In this document: positions 32,019 to 44,527 of the stretch, one piece after another
How positions within the stretch are numbered: the stretch's first letter is position 1
Layout: every line of letters starts with the position of its first letter
Source of the DNA: Polytrichum commune
Taxonomy: Eukaryota; Streptophyta; Polytrichopsida; Polytrichales; Polytrichaceae
Length of the DNA: 64,000 bases
Assembly: GCA_950295325.1 (NCBI GenBank)
Contig: OX485809.1
Coordinates: 15,874,001-15,938,000 of the forward strand
Reading direction: 5' to 3'
The notes under the pieces: generated by a model
Databases searched by the model: none
Seen by the model: only the letters and a program-made list of their open reading frames with translations
Told to the model about the DNA's origin: nothing
Made by a program: the position numbers and the translations under genes

Positions 32019-35000
32019 ATGGATCCGGATTTACGATCTCGCGCTGCTCGAATCCGATTCACTGATGACGGACGTACACTGCGACATATTTCCCTTGGCG
32101 ATCTCATCCTGCAAACAGAGCTCCGGGTTGCTACACAGCGGAACATACAGGCCTACCCATGCCCGTGCGTAAATTGTCACGGAGGCATACGCAAATCGAT
32201 CGTCGCGATCAGATAGCATCACACATCGGTTGGTAGAGACCCTTTCTTGACAAAGTCCGTCATAGGAGGCGACCCCCTTGAAGGATACCCTCCTCGCGGT
32301 ATTTGGGTTGAGGACATGCCGTTTGATGATGATGTAGTCGACGCCAACCCAGATGGCATGGTCGACATCAATGTCGACGACAACACAGCTGATGTCCAAA
32401 GGGAGGATCCATTCAGCAACGCCGACACGCCACTCGACCAGTATCATGATGTGCAGAGACAGGTGATGGAGGCTCTTGACCGAGAGGACGCGTTGCACAG
32501 GGAATTCGCGAGTGAACCCGACATTGAGGACGACATTGAGAACGACACTGTGCAGGGCCTGGAGAACCTGTACCAGCAATCCACAACTCCGTTGTACAGT
32601 GGCTCGAAGACCAGCGTTATCTCCGCCACGATTGTGCTAATGAACATGTGTCATGTCTTTGGTGTCAGCAACAACTTCAGCTCGGAATTGTTGCAGTATT
32701 TGTCTGAAGACTTGCTCCCTGAGGGCAATAAGCTACCACGTAGTCACTACGTAGCGGCGAAGACCATCCAAAATTTGGGCATGAACTACAACAACATCCA
32801 TGCATGTCCAGATGGATGTGTGCTCTATGACGGTGAACATGCAGAATCAAATGTGTGCCCTAAATGTTCAAAGTCACGTTGGATGGAGGGCACAAACAAT
32901 GTCCCCAGCAAGGTTATTCGACATTTTCCACTAATACCAAGGCTGAAACGTATGTGGCGGTCACCAGAGATTGGCGGCATGTTGATGGGATACACAAAGC
33001 ATGTCAGTGAGGACGGCATCATGCGATTGGTTGTTGACAGTCCCGCTTGGAAGCACATCGACAGCGACGTCGCTTTCGACAACTTTGGCAAGGAGAGTAG
33101 AAACATGCGGCTGGCATTGGCGCTGGATGGTGTAAATCCCTTCAAGTTGAGCAATACAAATTGGTCGACGTGGCCTGTGTTGATTCTGATATACAACTTG
33201 GAGCCTTGGTTTGTCACTAAGAAGTTCTTCATTTCACTATGCATTTTGATCTCGGGCAAGCGGTCACCATCCGATGGAAACATAGATGTGTATCTACGGC
33301 CTTTGTTGGATGAGTTGAAGCAACTGTGGCAAGGCGTACCAATACTCGATTTCTCCCAACCTAGAGGGTCTCGACGTTTCAACATGAGGGCATTGTTGAT
33401 GTGGACCATCTCCGATTTTCCCGCGTACTGGCTCATCTCCGGCCTCTGCTGTAAGGGATATAAAGGTTGTCCTTGTTGCGGCCCAGACACGGAAGCTCGC
33501 ATGGCAAAGACAGGTGACTTGCGTCTTGACCGGAGCACCAAAGGTTCCAAGATTGTGTTTGGTGGAATACGCAGATATCTAGCTCGTCACCATCCATATC
33601 GACGTAACACTAGGTTTAATGGCCAACGCGAGTCTAGGACAAGACCGCATGCAGTCACAGGATTGGACGTCATCAAATATGCCGCTTGGCGGCAATCATA
33701 CCTTGATCTAGGTGGCACGAAAGGCGCGAAAAACGACCCTGTTCACATCACGGGCGTCAAGCGGCTAAGCGCTTTTTTCGAACTTCCGTATTGGCAGGTT
33801 TTGCGTTGATACCTTGCAGCTTAATAGTTGGTCCACCTTGGCACAAAATTAGGATACATTAAACAAACAGTGGAGACGTTTCACATGTATTCTTGGATGT
33901 CTCCATTGCACTGGGATGTTTATGCCCGCGTCTGATTGGATGTCAGGGACATTATGACTTTCATGTAGTGATAGTATGGCATTCCCAAGACAAAAGGATG
34001 CTCTTGGTAACCCTCTATCCTTGCACTTTCCGCAGCATCTGAAGATCCGACACGTTTTGGATGTGATGCATTGCGAGAAGAATTTATGCGAGAACATATT
34101 GAAAACTCTATTCGGTATGAACGATAGCCCGGGAAGCCGTCAAGACGTGCAGGACTTGAACATACGGCAGGAGATTTGGTTGCAACCACCACAACGGCAG
34201 GGTGACGAATATTACATGCCGCATGCCCCTTACATACTGAAGCCAAACGAGAGGAGGGAATTTGTGCACATTGTGTCAAGTATACGCACTCCAACAAACT
34301 ACGTAGGGGCCATTCATAAGCGACTACAAGATGGGAAGTTGCAGTACATGAAATCCCATGACTATCACGTCCTAATGCAGCAAGTAAGAAATTCTAACGC
34401 TCCTCGTACATGTAGGTTTGTAAGTATAGATGCCAGTGGAGAAAACTCTGATGTCATTGCTGACATCTTCCATGCCCTTATAGATGTTTTTCATGTCATG
34501 AAGACTTCGCCATGTATGTGCCCAACAACATTGCACACATATCATCATGCATATCCGGCCTAACGTTCAACAATTTGAAGAAACATGGACGACGTGCAAC
34601 ATGGAAAAAAACGGATGCCACAATCCCCAAGCTATGAAATGCACACTTATTCTGTCTTTGCATGTTCTCCCTAACAAGATGACATGATTCATGTGGCAGA
34701 TATATTGGCTTTTGCAGATACTCCCGGTGGCCGTTCGAAATCTCCTAGATGAAGAAGTGCATTTGGCAATCATCAAAATGTGCCGGGTGTTTCAACAAAT
34801 TTGTGAGAAAGAGGTCCGGGCAGACGCCCAGGAGGATGTCATGCGCGATGTGATAATGGCAACATGTGTGATGGAGAAGGAGTTTCCGCCGACGTTCTTG
34901 AATATCATGGCACATCTTCCAGTGCATCTTGTGGAGCAGTTGTTCATTTGCGGGCCTGCCCATTGTAGGTGGATGTATCCGATTGAGAGATACATGAAGA

Positions 35001-36172
35001 CGCTTAAAGATTACGTTAGGGCCTATGCACACCCTGAGGGGAGCATCGCAGAAGGGTATCACCAATCGGACACGCTTGGCTTCTGCACAAAATACATGAA
35101 ACATTACAGGGCAACAACTCACCGTGTATGGGATCCCAATGAAGATGCAACGATGAACGATGAGATATTGCGACGAAACGAACACACAATGTGCAGATTG
35201 TCCGACGAGGTGCGGGCCTATGCCCATGCATTTGTCATCGACAACGCACCGTGCCTGGAACCGTGGCGAGAGTGAGCTCTACTACCCCCACAGTAATGTC
35301 ATCGTGGTCGTTTACCATAACATCCTGCGGAATGCATAAACATTTTCATACAAGTAGTACATGCCATAGCAGATGTCACAGCAAACGTCATTGACAACAT
35401 AAATTGCAATGTTGCAACAGAAGTTCGGCGCACAGAATCCACAGCACCATGTGCAGTATTATTTGCGTCCACATGTAGGAGCACATATGTAACACTGAAT
35501 ACACGCTCAATGCGCAGGGAATACGTTGATGCAAAGGGTCGCAGGTGGGAAGAGCGGGAGGCATTTCGGCGACATTCACGGCGTCATCGCCCAGGCCGAC
35601 CTGTGACATACCCCCCCGAACTAAGTGGCATCCCTCCCTTTGCAGACTGGCTAAAGGAGCGTGTGCAACACGCCGAACATGCAGGCGAGCAGTTGGACGC
35701 AGACGTCATACAGTACTCATGCCCGCCCGAGCGGTACGCAACATCACACCGACAAATGTACGTTTTTGGAATGCACCTGCGTGTTCGGAGTTCTGAAGGC
35801 GGCCTTGTTACTAGGGACTCATGTGTGGTAGCCGCCTTCACACAGCAGCTTCGTTGGGGGATTCGCAATGGGAGGCCCATTGAGAGAACCGCTGAACATG
35901 TAGGCTTCATCGAAGAAATACTAGAGCTTGATTACCGAAATCACTGTACCACAATATTGTTGTGCGAATGGGTTAAGCCAACACGTGATGCGCGATTTCC
36001 CAACATTGAGCGCGACCGATACGGCTTCACATTGGCAAACTTCAACCACATGGACAGTAGGGTGCACTCTGATTCATTTGCATTTCCCTTGCATTGCCAA
36101 CAAGTATTCCTAGCAGACGATTCGACAAGACGCGGATGGAAGATTGTGCTCCGCACTGACGTAAGGGACTGA
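32019..36172 (+). CDS. TNP2-type CACTA transposase, four exons, one nonsense codon
   Basis: Exons are 32019-33797, 34036-34383, 34718-35271 and 35518-36172. Introns are GT-AG and every junction keeps frame (about 1111 codons). A transposase-associated N-terminus (PCPCVNC) comes first, then a Cys motif (CPDGC...CPKCSKSRW). The TNP2/Transposase_21 core follows (FGKESRNMRLALALDG-NPF, WPVLILIYNLEPW, GKRSPSDGNIDVYL-PL, CPCCG, LPYWQ joined to HLKIRHVLDVMHCEKNLC). A DUF4218-like region (HVLMQQ-ILPVAVRN; GPAHCRWMYPIERYMKTLK, PEGSIAEGYH) and a DUF4216-like C-terminus (QVFLADD, W) complete it. The enzyme cuts and joins CACTA ends. An in-frame TAG at 32214-32216 breaks the N-terminal domain, and a downstream ATG at 32247 or later could at best give a truncated protein. 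Confidence 0.9.
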
Positions 36173-37606
36173 CGTCAAGCAATACATCTTCCACAGCCCG
36201 CCGCCGCCGTGATTGCAGTGGGGAACGACGAGGACTTCGGGGGGCTACAACCAACAATACAAGAAACTGAACCGCTCAGAAGACCTGCCGCCGCTTGCGG
36301 CAGGTACATTACAGCAACAACAAACACAACAGCAGCGGACACTCAGGAAGAGGAATGAGAAATGGGTGTTCTATGCCGGGACATGCAACCTTGTTGATGA
36401 AAATGTAAATTACTTAGATTGGACGTCGTAATGAACACATTTTTGAATGTTCAGCGTGCTTCACTATGGACTATGTGTTTTATGGATGCCCCTACTACAA
36501 CAACACCCTAAATCAACATGTTTATGGAGATGCTATGATGCACGTCGGCATGAACATCGTCAATAGCGTTCCCAATGTCTTGTTGGGCAACATTGACATG
36601 CGTTGCTAGAAAACGTCAGATTGCTAGTGCGGACGTTTTGTTGGACAACGTCAACCATATCCCACAAGTTCTTTCATGGGCACCACGAATGAGATGGTAG
36701 ACGTTCCAGGAAACCGTGACCATCTCCTATGTGAATGTTGGTTTGGATGTTTTTCAAGTCATAGTGCCTGACGACTTCTAGCATCTCCAGTTATAATCGT
36801 CGTCGTTACAAACGTCTGGATGGATATCGAATAGAACATTCATTGGGACATGGAATTGGTATGCACCCGTTGCCACTGCCAATGTTGCATCTGACGTTGG
36901 CCCTGACACCGTGCGAGCCCCCAACTTTGCTGACATGGAATTTTGCTTGCCACGCAATAAAAGACCTGTAATTGCACAATCCTAGTGCAATTTCCACGTA
37001 ATCCGGATTCCAAGTCAGCCTAAAATTTCCCCTTCTATTAAATATAAAAAAATTCGTGGAAATTGCTTATGTTGAAATATTTCATAAAATTGTGGATAAA
37101 TTTATTTAAATCAAAATATAAAAATATAAAAATCTGGAAATTTTTATAATTTAAAAATATTGAAACCGACGGCAACCAGACAATGATTTTTTATTTTTTT
37201 TATTTTTTTTTAACGGATTTTGAAAACCTGCCCAGCCACCTGATTTTCTTACTGCCGGGCAGCCCTTAAACTGAGGTCCCAATAAATTTTGAATACTTCC
37301 CCATAGTCAACCCCAAAACCCCTTGCCGACGTGGCACTTAAACGTCTCCCTTCATGTCCTGCGTAATGTCTCACTACACGCTAACGTCTCCGCAGACATT
37401 AACGCGTTCCTTTCTAACATACCCGTGTTTGGTAGTTGTTATCCACATGTTTGTAAGCAAACATGCCAATGTTTGCCAACTAACATCTCCACGTTTTTTA
37501 CAACGTCCCGTTCATTCCGACATCTCTTCAACCACAATGTTGATGTCCAACGAAACGTCTACGTTTTTTGAAAACATCACAAAAAAAACACGGGTTTCTT
37601 ATAGTG
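36173..37606. repeat. Right subterminal and terminal region of CACTA
   Basis: Repeated AACGTCTC, CATGTC, GACATT and AACATCTC motifs cluster at 37340-37570, just inside the inverted end. The stretch 36430-37330 has no recognisable gene and its AT-rich core lies at 37030-37210. Confidence 0.6.
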
Positions 37607-37683
37607 TAATTAACCATCTCCGCTTGAACACATCACATCTCTTATCATTTTACTTCCACAAGATGCATTCCTCCATTGTAGTT

Positions 37684-38038
37684 GCCCCGGGCTAGACGAC
37701 ATCTTTATTTGGCTAGGCCTTGCCCTTCCCATGCCGCCTTCACTATCCAGTCTTCCTGCCCGCACCTGCGCGGGAACTCTTCCCTGTTGGGGACCATTGT
37801 GACAATGCCCGGTCACTTAAGCCATTAAGCTTCTTTGGCATGTGAAGGAACCTCATCAATTAACTTGGGAATAATGAAAGTGATGTCAACTTGAATATTT
37901 GTAATTTTGACTGGATATTATCACATTGGTTCCCAACGAGAAAGAGTTCCCACGCAGGTGTGAGCAGGAAGACCGGGCAGTGAGGAGGCGTGGGAGGGTT
38001 GGGGCCCATCCGAATAAAGATGTCATCTAACCCAGGGC
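37684..38038. mobile_element. Mutator-like non-autonomous element, 355 bp
   Basis: The two inverted arms are about 105 bp long (GCCCCGGGCTAGACGACATC at the left, its near-complement at the right). They are flanked by the perfect 9-bp duplication ATTGTAGTT (37675-37683 and 38039-38047). Long terminal inverted repeats with 9-bp duplications are the Mutator signature. The same insertion is present in unit B, so it predates the duplication. Confidence 0.8.
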
Positions 38039-38885
38039 ATTGTAGTTCACATTGGCTTGGATTGGCGTTACCCCAACATTAAGACCCACACGCATGAATT
38101 ATAAAACATGAAGGCTAATTATATATATATATAGAGAGAGAGAGAGATGAACCCCCCCCCCCAAAAAAAAACAAAAAAACTTATAATTGATAAGGTTCAA
38201 AAACTAATGTGTAGATGTTATTTAGCAAGTTTGAAAAGTGGTCTGTGTTGCCTCCACACCACCTCTTTATTAAATTCCTTTAGGTAGAAAGCAATAATTT
38301 AGAATGAATGGACATTATTGGACTATGTTCTTGACTTTATTATGTAACACATGAACGACCACTTCAATGTGAGAGAGTTGATTGTCCCTTCCTATTGTGT
38401 ATGATGCATTCTTATAGGAATGCATCTTCTCTTCCAATCAATGCATTCATTGAAGTATGAAGAGGGTAGGAAAGCAGATGGAACCATGGCTTTAGCCTCA
38501 AGTAATGAGTTTATGAGAAGTAACATGAAATCACCCAAATTTTCTTAACATTTAAATTGTCAACCAATGGTTTCGGGATATTAAAGACTTGGTTTCTAGC
38601 TTGTCTTACTATATTGGATGGGCCAAGCTAGCCTTGTATAGGCTGATCGAGGATTCAAGGCAGTGGATTTCATGCACAAACCCTAATGTAGATCGTAAAA
38701 CTCCCTTGAAGCTTGAGAGATAGAAAAAAGATATGCCTTGAAAAAAAATTCAACCAATTTTCAAGATAGTCTCCGATCCGAGGAGGGTTACATCGGTCAA
38801 ATCCGATGGTCGAGAAAGCATAGGGCACGTGGCCTCACCAGAAGCCAGAATGTGCTTTCATCGCCCATAGACTTCTTCTCGACAA

Positions 38886-39002
38886 GACGAATTTCGCATC
38901 GGGGACGATCTAGGCGCAATCTTGGATCAATACTTGGGTGGAGAAGAGCTCAAAGATATCATCCTAGAAGAGGAGAATGTTTTTGACAATGATTTGTCAT
39001 GA
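38886..39002 (+). pseudogene. Acidic C-terminal peptide remnant, copy A
   Basis: The frame reads DEFRIGDDLGAILDQYLGG, then EELKDII, and ends FDNDLS before TGA. It matches the end of the small ORF at 49377-49568. Upstream sequence differs between the copies, so the 5' part is lost or rearranged here. The family is unknown. Confidence 0.4.
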
Positions 39003-40640
39003 AGGACCTCACGGATTGATGTCTTCGATGATTTTCAATTTAAAAAACATTAAAAATGTTTTGAAATATTTTTAAATGTGTTTTTAAATGTTAACTCCGA
39101 CCTGTAGAGTAAAAAATGCAACACTATACATGACACGTGAACAACTAGAGAGAGAGAGAGAAATTATTCTCGTTGTGGGCCAACATGAAGTTGGGCCTCT
39201 CTTGTGTAAATGTGACTTGTACAACAATCAGGAGGCATGCAAGGATTGAATAGTTACAGCAATTATTTGCCCACTATATCGCATTATTTCTTACCCCAAG
39301 TGAACGTTTTTGTGTTTTTTATAGACTTCCCCAAAAGGCACCAAGGTTCTATTTTATGGGTATGTACATCAAGAAAGGTAGACATGCCTAAATGGGATAC
39401 AACAATAATACATACACCTATATTTGAGTGGTATGTGGTTACATGTGAATCTTAAAATGGACATAAAAATATGTGTGATTAAAAGAGATTGGAGTACGTG
39501 GTCAACATATGCTAGCTATTTTAGGTTTCATAGTCAACGTGATTGGGGGATTCACTTGTATGACCACTTAATGAGCACAAAATCTTCACCTTGATAATGA
39601 ATGAGTTGTTCATACGAGCTCCGAAATCATGAGGCAAATAGCTACGCACACTATTTGGATTTGCTAATCATCTTGAACTAATTGTTTGTTTCATATCCTA
39701 CAAGAAGTAAAGAGAAAAATAAACCAAGAAAAGAGAGTATCTCATATTTAAGTAAATTTGGACATATTCTCAAAATCTGGCCTTTCCAGTTGCTTCAACT
39801 CTATGGGCATATCCATTTCTGATACACCTTAGTTCAAGGGAGATGTGTGAGTTTTCCTTAGTGTTTACTTAAATGTCATGCTATTGGAATCTAATTGAAA
39901 AATCAAAAATATATATTCATTTTATGTTCAATATACACAATTTGAATGGTAAGAATAAGAATTATAATCAAAATAGTCGCGTTATCTTTATCATAATCAA
40001 CTCTGCATAAATTCTATTGGAAGATCCTACAATAGAATCTCAACATGTTGTGATTATGGACTTGGACTTAATGGTTGCATCCCTCTAAGGCACGTCTACC
40101 TTGTATGATTCTTCACCGACTATAAATATCAAATGTGTTTAGTGTCCTCTCTTAGTATGAGCTTCAAAGCATTAAATTTGGCATGAAGTTTTACAAAATG
40201 AAAAAAAAAAAAAAAAAAAAAAAAAACCTCATGTGTGATAATGCTAGCTATTTATACTTTGATTGCATGTATGTAGAGTGAATCACATATTTGAAGCCAT
40301 GTTTTGTTTTTCTAACACATTGTCGTCATTGTTATGATGTAGAGTTTGCAATTGAAGTTTATAGCCTTCACATTGACAATGTTACTTAGCACTGCCAAAC
40401 TGAAAGTGCCACATTTCTAATAAAATTGATTGAGATTATGGAAACAAAGGATGTAACACAAGAACCCATTATAAAGGAAGAAGTGTATGTTGTGGACTTG
40501 GACACTCTAAACACTACACTAAATAGGATATATATATATAGTGTTTGATTATATTGAATGTTGTTATCACCCTACCCTACTCAACACTAATTTTCAATTA
40601 TTTAATTAAGTATTAGAAGATATACTAGAAGATATGATGG

Positions 40641-41454
40641 AATTATTCCAGGACTGATCCTGGGCCCAGAGTTTTGAACTAAAAAGTATGGTCTTGCAAA
40701 AATGTGTCGTAATATCGAGGGTGTCATATAAACAATTGTCATATTAACGACGTTAGACTGTAGCCATTTTTTAGCCAAAATCAAACGCCTCCCTGGTTAG
40801 AATTGATAAGCAATTTCATCTTAAGCCGGATCACTTATCAAAAGAGTTTAATGGTTATGGATCCAATCAACTCTACTCTTTCGATTACCTACAACATCAC
40901 AACAGCACTTGACATTCAAACATCCATCCCCTTTCAAATCTTTGCCAAACCCAATGTATGAGGAATTATTATTGTAGAGCATCTGAAGCCCATCTCAAGG
41001 TCTTTCCAAAAAACAATAGCCAATGGCAATATTCCTAACCAATTAAGCATGTGAAGCTGAGAACATCCCGAAGTCCAGCTTTGAAAAATGTTAAGTGATT
41101 CATGTATGAATGACAATCTCCCTCAAATCTTTGGCAAATCCAATGCATGACGAAACCTTCCTGTATAACATTCCAAGATTTTTCCAATGAGTTATAGCTA
41201 ACATCAAATTACTCACCAATCAAACGAAATGGCACGTCTTAAAGTTTGGGTCCTCAAATCATTTTCAATTGTAATTGAAATCAGAGGATCGTGCCATTCT
41301 ATCTATCAATTTCAGATCTTTGAGGCGATACAAGTTCCTCAAGTTTTTGGATTCCTTTGTCAAAGGTCACATTCAACTACTACATATCTCAAATTCGTTT
41401 AAGTATGATGACATCAACTCAAACTAACTCAATTCTTCCAACATATCAACACTT
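40641..41454. other. End of unit A, no gene seen
   Basis: This AT-rich DNA has no homologue in unit B and no credible ORF. It abuts the start of LEA block B. Confidence 0.4.
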
Positions 41455-44136
41455 CCGGAATGGGCTTTTGACCTTAGACTTTTTTCAACCTAGTAGTACT
41501 GTTGTTGGCACCTTGTTCTAACTTCTTGTTGCTGTAAATTAACTTTCAGAAAAACACATGAATTCATGAACTGACTGATATAACGAAGTATCTCATATTT
41601 TCATGTTTTTAAGGCACCCCTAAACAGCGCACGTATCACATCATTCTTCAGCGTAACTTATGTAGGACGTTCTCTTTTTGATTTTTCTAGATTCAAGAAT
41701 AAATCCAAGAATGAAGGTCCTTGCAATTGATTCCATGCATTAATGCCAAGAATATTCAAGTAGCAAGCTCCCATTGGTCTTGTTTCCGATCTTCGGCCTA
41801 GCCTTCTCCAAGATACTTGCAAGCTTTAACGTTAAAGAATTCCTATGAGAATCTCACTGAGTGTATATATACTCTCCAAGATGCTTATCTAGGGTTCGGT
41901 GAAGACGCACTACAACACTTCGGAATGCTCTGCGGTTCCAGAATTGACATTCGATCTATTCAAGCTTTTGTTATGTGAAAGTGAATTAGGGTGAACGGGA
42001 ACGGGGTCACGGCCAGAGGGACGAGCACATTTTATTTGTGAATATTCTCATGAATCTCGGTTTATCAAATCCTTGTCGTAGGAGTGGGAGCTCCGATCGC
42101 TGGCCCCAACCATTACACTGGACTCCGGAGTATGCATCTCTCCCTGTATTGCCACCTTCCGGAGGCACCTCTTGTTGTGCAATTGTATTGTGTGTGCAAA
42201 GCAGTGTCATATGTCCAGGGTTTAAGCGTTGCGCGAGTGTCTTTGATTTTTTGATTTCTGATAGAAGCAGTCTGGATTTGTGACTTGCAGCAATTATTGG
42301 AAAATCGATTGTGACTTACAGTAACTGTCCAAACAAGCAGATCAGGAGTTCCAACTTCCCAGCTGCCCAGTGTCGGCAGCATCTTACTTAACAACGGCAT
42401 CTCTCCAACATCAGCATCATTAAGTCAACCGCAACCACCTGATCTAGTCTAAAAGCTACGGCTTTTTCTCTCATCAACAGATCACACTGACTTCCACGAA
42501 TCTCATCAAGACCACAAAGTTCAACGTCCATCTGGAATATTGATGCTGTTTAGAGCTACCGACAAACCGAGCTGACTCTTTACGTTAAGTTTGCAACACT
42601 CAATCATCCAGTCGGCCGCATGCACTTCATCGATCTTCACCTTGCCGACTATTCACACCTCCAATTACGTCATGTGAGTTGGTGCCCAACTGAGGTGATC
42701 CTATATAGCCATATAACTCGAATACTCATGGTGGTCAATTAATTCATTACCTCGTTTTCGGATTGCCAAGTTTGCACTGCCAATTATTCACCTGATTCGC
42801 AACCCTCTGCTTTCTTTCTTAGACTTCATTCTCAATCAGCCTCTTGCAGTTCACACTGTCCGTGTATCAGGTTCTTTGACACCTAGCTCAAGAGATTTCA
42901 GTGACTGAGACAAAAATGAATCATGCATATCTTCCAGAGAAATTGAACATCGTGAACAGAGAGAACTCCGATCATGCTAAGTCTTGACAGATTTGAGAGG
43001 TTATATAAGTAGAATAATCGACACGCCATGGCTTCTGCTAAGTGCCCGAAATTTTGTTGCCGACATTTGTGTTGCGGTTTGTGTTGCATCATTAGTTTAG
43101 GGTTTATTTTCCTGGCGTTATGGGCATTCAATGCGATCATCGGAGCCATCCATTTCGCGAAATGGTATCCCCGCTTCGACCTTACGGATGTCCACATTCG
43201 CAGTTTCAATGTCACCACCAGTGCACAGGAGCTCAACTTCGACATGGACATCCTCATCACAGGTTGGCACTTCAGCGGCATCCGAGCCATCGAATACCAC
43301 ACCTACGACGTCCAAACCTTCCATTCGGACCTGCTTCTCGAAGAGACTGTTATACCGAGGTTTCATCCGCACAACGGAAGCTTGCAGGTGTCTACCACTC
43401 AGAGGGCTCAAAGGCTACCCTTGGGGGTTAGCCTGGGAAGCGGGGTGCAAAAAGACCTGAACACCACGGGGAAGGTGGCCTTGCGGATTGTGATGAGGGG
43501 AAAGGCCACCACGCCGCTGTTTTTCCTCATGAAAGCCAAGCGAACGCGGACGTGCGAGTTGATTGTGAACCCCTCGGCGCCCTTCGGTACCCAGATTTTC
43601 GACAGACTTTGTTGTCTTGATTTTCCTTGTCTCAAGGAGGAAACACAATGTTCGACTTGTTCATGCGCTCCGATTTGCTCAATTTGTTGCAGCCAGGTGT
43701 GCGTGCAGTACTCCACCTCGTGTTGCAATCCAGACAGACGCAACCCCTTGTCGACACGAAGCGTCTGCGACCAAGGTTGATGGTTTTGAAATGCTTGATT
43801 CATTTCTGTCGATGATTTCAGGACAGACATTCTCCAATTGAATTTGCAGAAAAAGGACCAGAAGTCACAAATGCATGCACATCTTTGGACGTGGTAACCT
43901 GGCTTGGATGGATTGCTAGCTGAGCAACGCATGCAAATTAGGGCTTCGCATTTGGTGAGGTTTATCAGTGCACAATTAATTATTCTGCAAGTCTAAACAT
44001 GTGGAACAAAAAAATCATGCACAGTCAGGGCCTCCACCGACAGTCTCTCGTAGAGAATTACAAGGTTCAAGGACCGATCATGGGCCTCCACTTGTAATCT
44101 GTAAAGTAGTTGCATGGAATCTTAGAATGAAATTAC
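41455..44136. repeat. Duplicated LEA block, copy B
   Basis: This is the second copy of 1-2014 in the same orientation. It keeps two stretches missing from copy A (41614-42165 and 42839-42980). The block ends in a C homopolymer region at about 44141-44157. Confidence 0.9.
43028..43780 (+). CDS. LEA_2 / NDR1-HIN1-like membrane protein, copy B
   Basis: This 250-residue paralogue of the gene at 900-1658 has the same start context, one hydrophobic segment (about 20-42) and an LEA_2-like domain. Changes are few: RLCR becomes HLCC in the N-terminal Cys cluster (one extra Cys), S becomes T near residue 178, and a six-base-shorter tail segment changes GADGTCAT to APICSI. The tail still has 13 cysteines despite that rewrite. 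Upstream, 142 bases absent from copy A lie 48 bp before the ATG. They do not have GT-AG ends in the sense strand, so a simple indel is more likely than an intron. Both copies look functional. Confidence 0.75.
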   Translation: MASAKCPKFCCRHLCCGLCCIISLGFIFLALWAFNAIIGAIHFAKWYPRFDLTDVHIRSFNVTTSAQELNFDMDILITGWHFSGIRAIEYHTYDVQTFHSDLLLEETVIPRFHPHNGSLQVSTTQRAQRLPLGVSLGSGVQKDLNTTGKVALRIVMRGKATTPLFFLMKAKRTRTCELIVNPSAPFGTQIFDRLCCLDFPCLKEETQCSTCSCAPICSICCSQVCVQYSTSCCNPDRRNPLSTRSVCDQG

Positions 44137-44527
44137 ACATCCCCCCCCCCCCCCCCTTAATTTTTGTCTTCTCCTCTTTTCGGTTTTTGCTTCGCACTTA
44201 AATTATCTTAGCTTACCTTAACGTTGACTTAACTTACATTCCTCTTGTGTTTAAAGTGTTTCTTAGGTTCTTAATTTATTTGCAACGCCCCACATTACAT
44301 CGCCCCATGAATTAATTATGCATGTGGGCATCATCTTGTGCTCACAAGTTACGTTGAGAAGCAAGGAAAAGGGACATAGAGAGAAAAAGTCAAGTGTTTA
44401 GCTCGGTTTTTTTCTTCAGGTTGTCCAAAAGATGTCGGGCAACGCTGGAAAAAAAGGAGAGAAATGGAGGGGTCTCGGTAGAGCAGAGAGGAGGGGCTCA
44501 TTAGGCACAAGTGAGAAGAGATACTAG

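Larger units (their letters stand above)
14970..37606. mobile_element. CACTA (En/Spm) transposon, 22.6 kb, with nested elements
   Basis: The left end starts CACTATAAGAAACCCGTG and the right end is its inverse. Similarity extends about 40 bp through a T/A run and a GTGATGTT block. TAA flanks both ends (14967-14969 and 37607-37609), the 3-bp duplication expected of CACTA elements. Unit B has the empty site near 46941-46965. The element encodes a TNP2 transposase and a TNPA-like protein on opposite strands. Without the retrotransposon (22109-31909) and the hAT-like insert (18238-18953) it would be about 12.1 kb, a normal autonomous size. Confidence 0.96.
37607..40640. repeat. Unit-A block matching 46950-49985 and 51356-52995
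   Basis: This is collinear with unit B, interrupted there by elements absent here (47215-48158, about 49989-51355, about 52300-52800). It begins directly at the right CACTA target duplication. Confidence 0.85.

Noticed and set aside
42839-42980. 5' UTR intron in LEA copy B
   Set aside because: The extra 142 bases do not begin GT and end AG in the sense strand at the indel borders.
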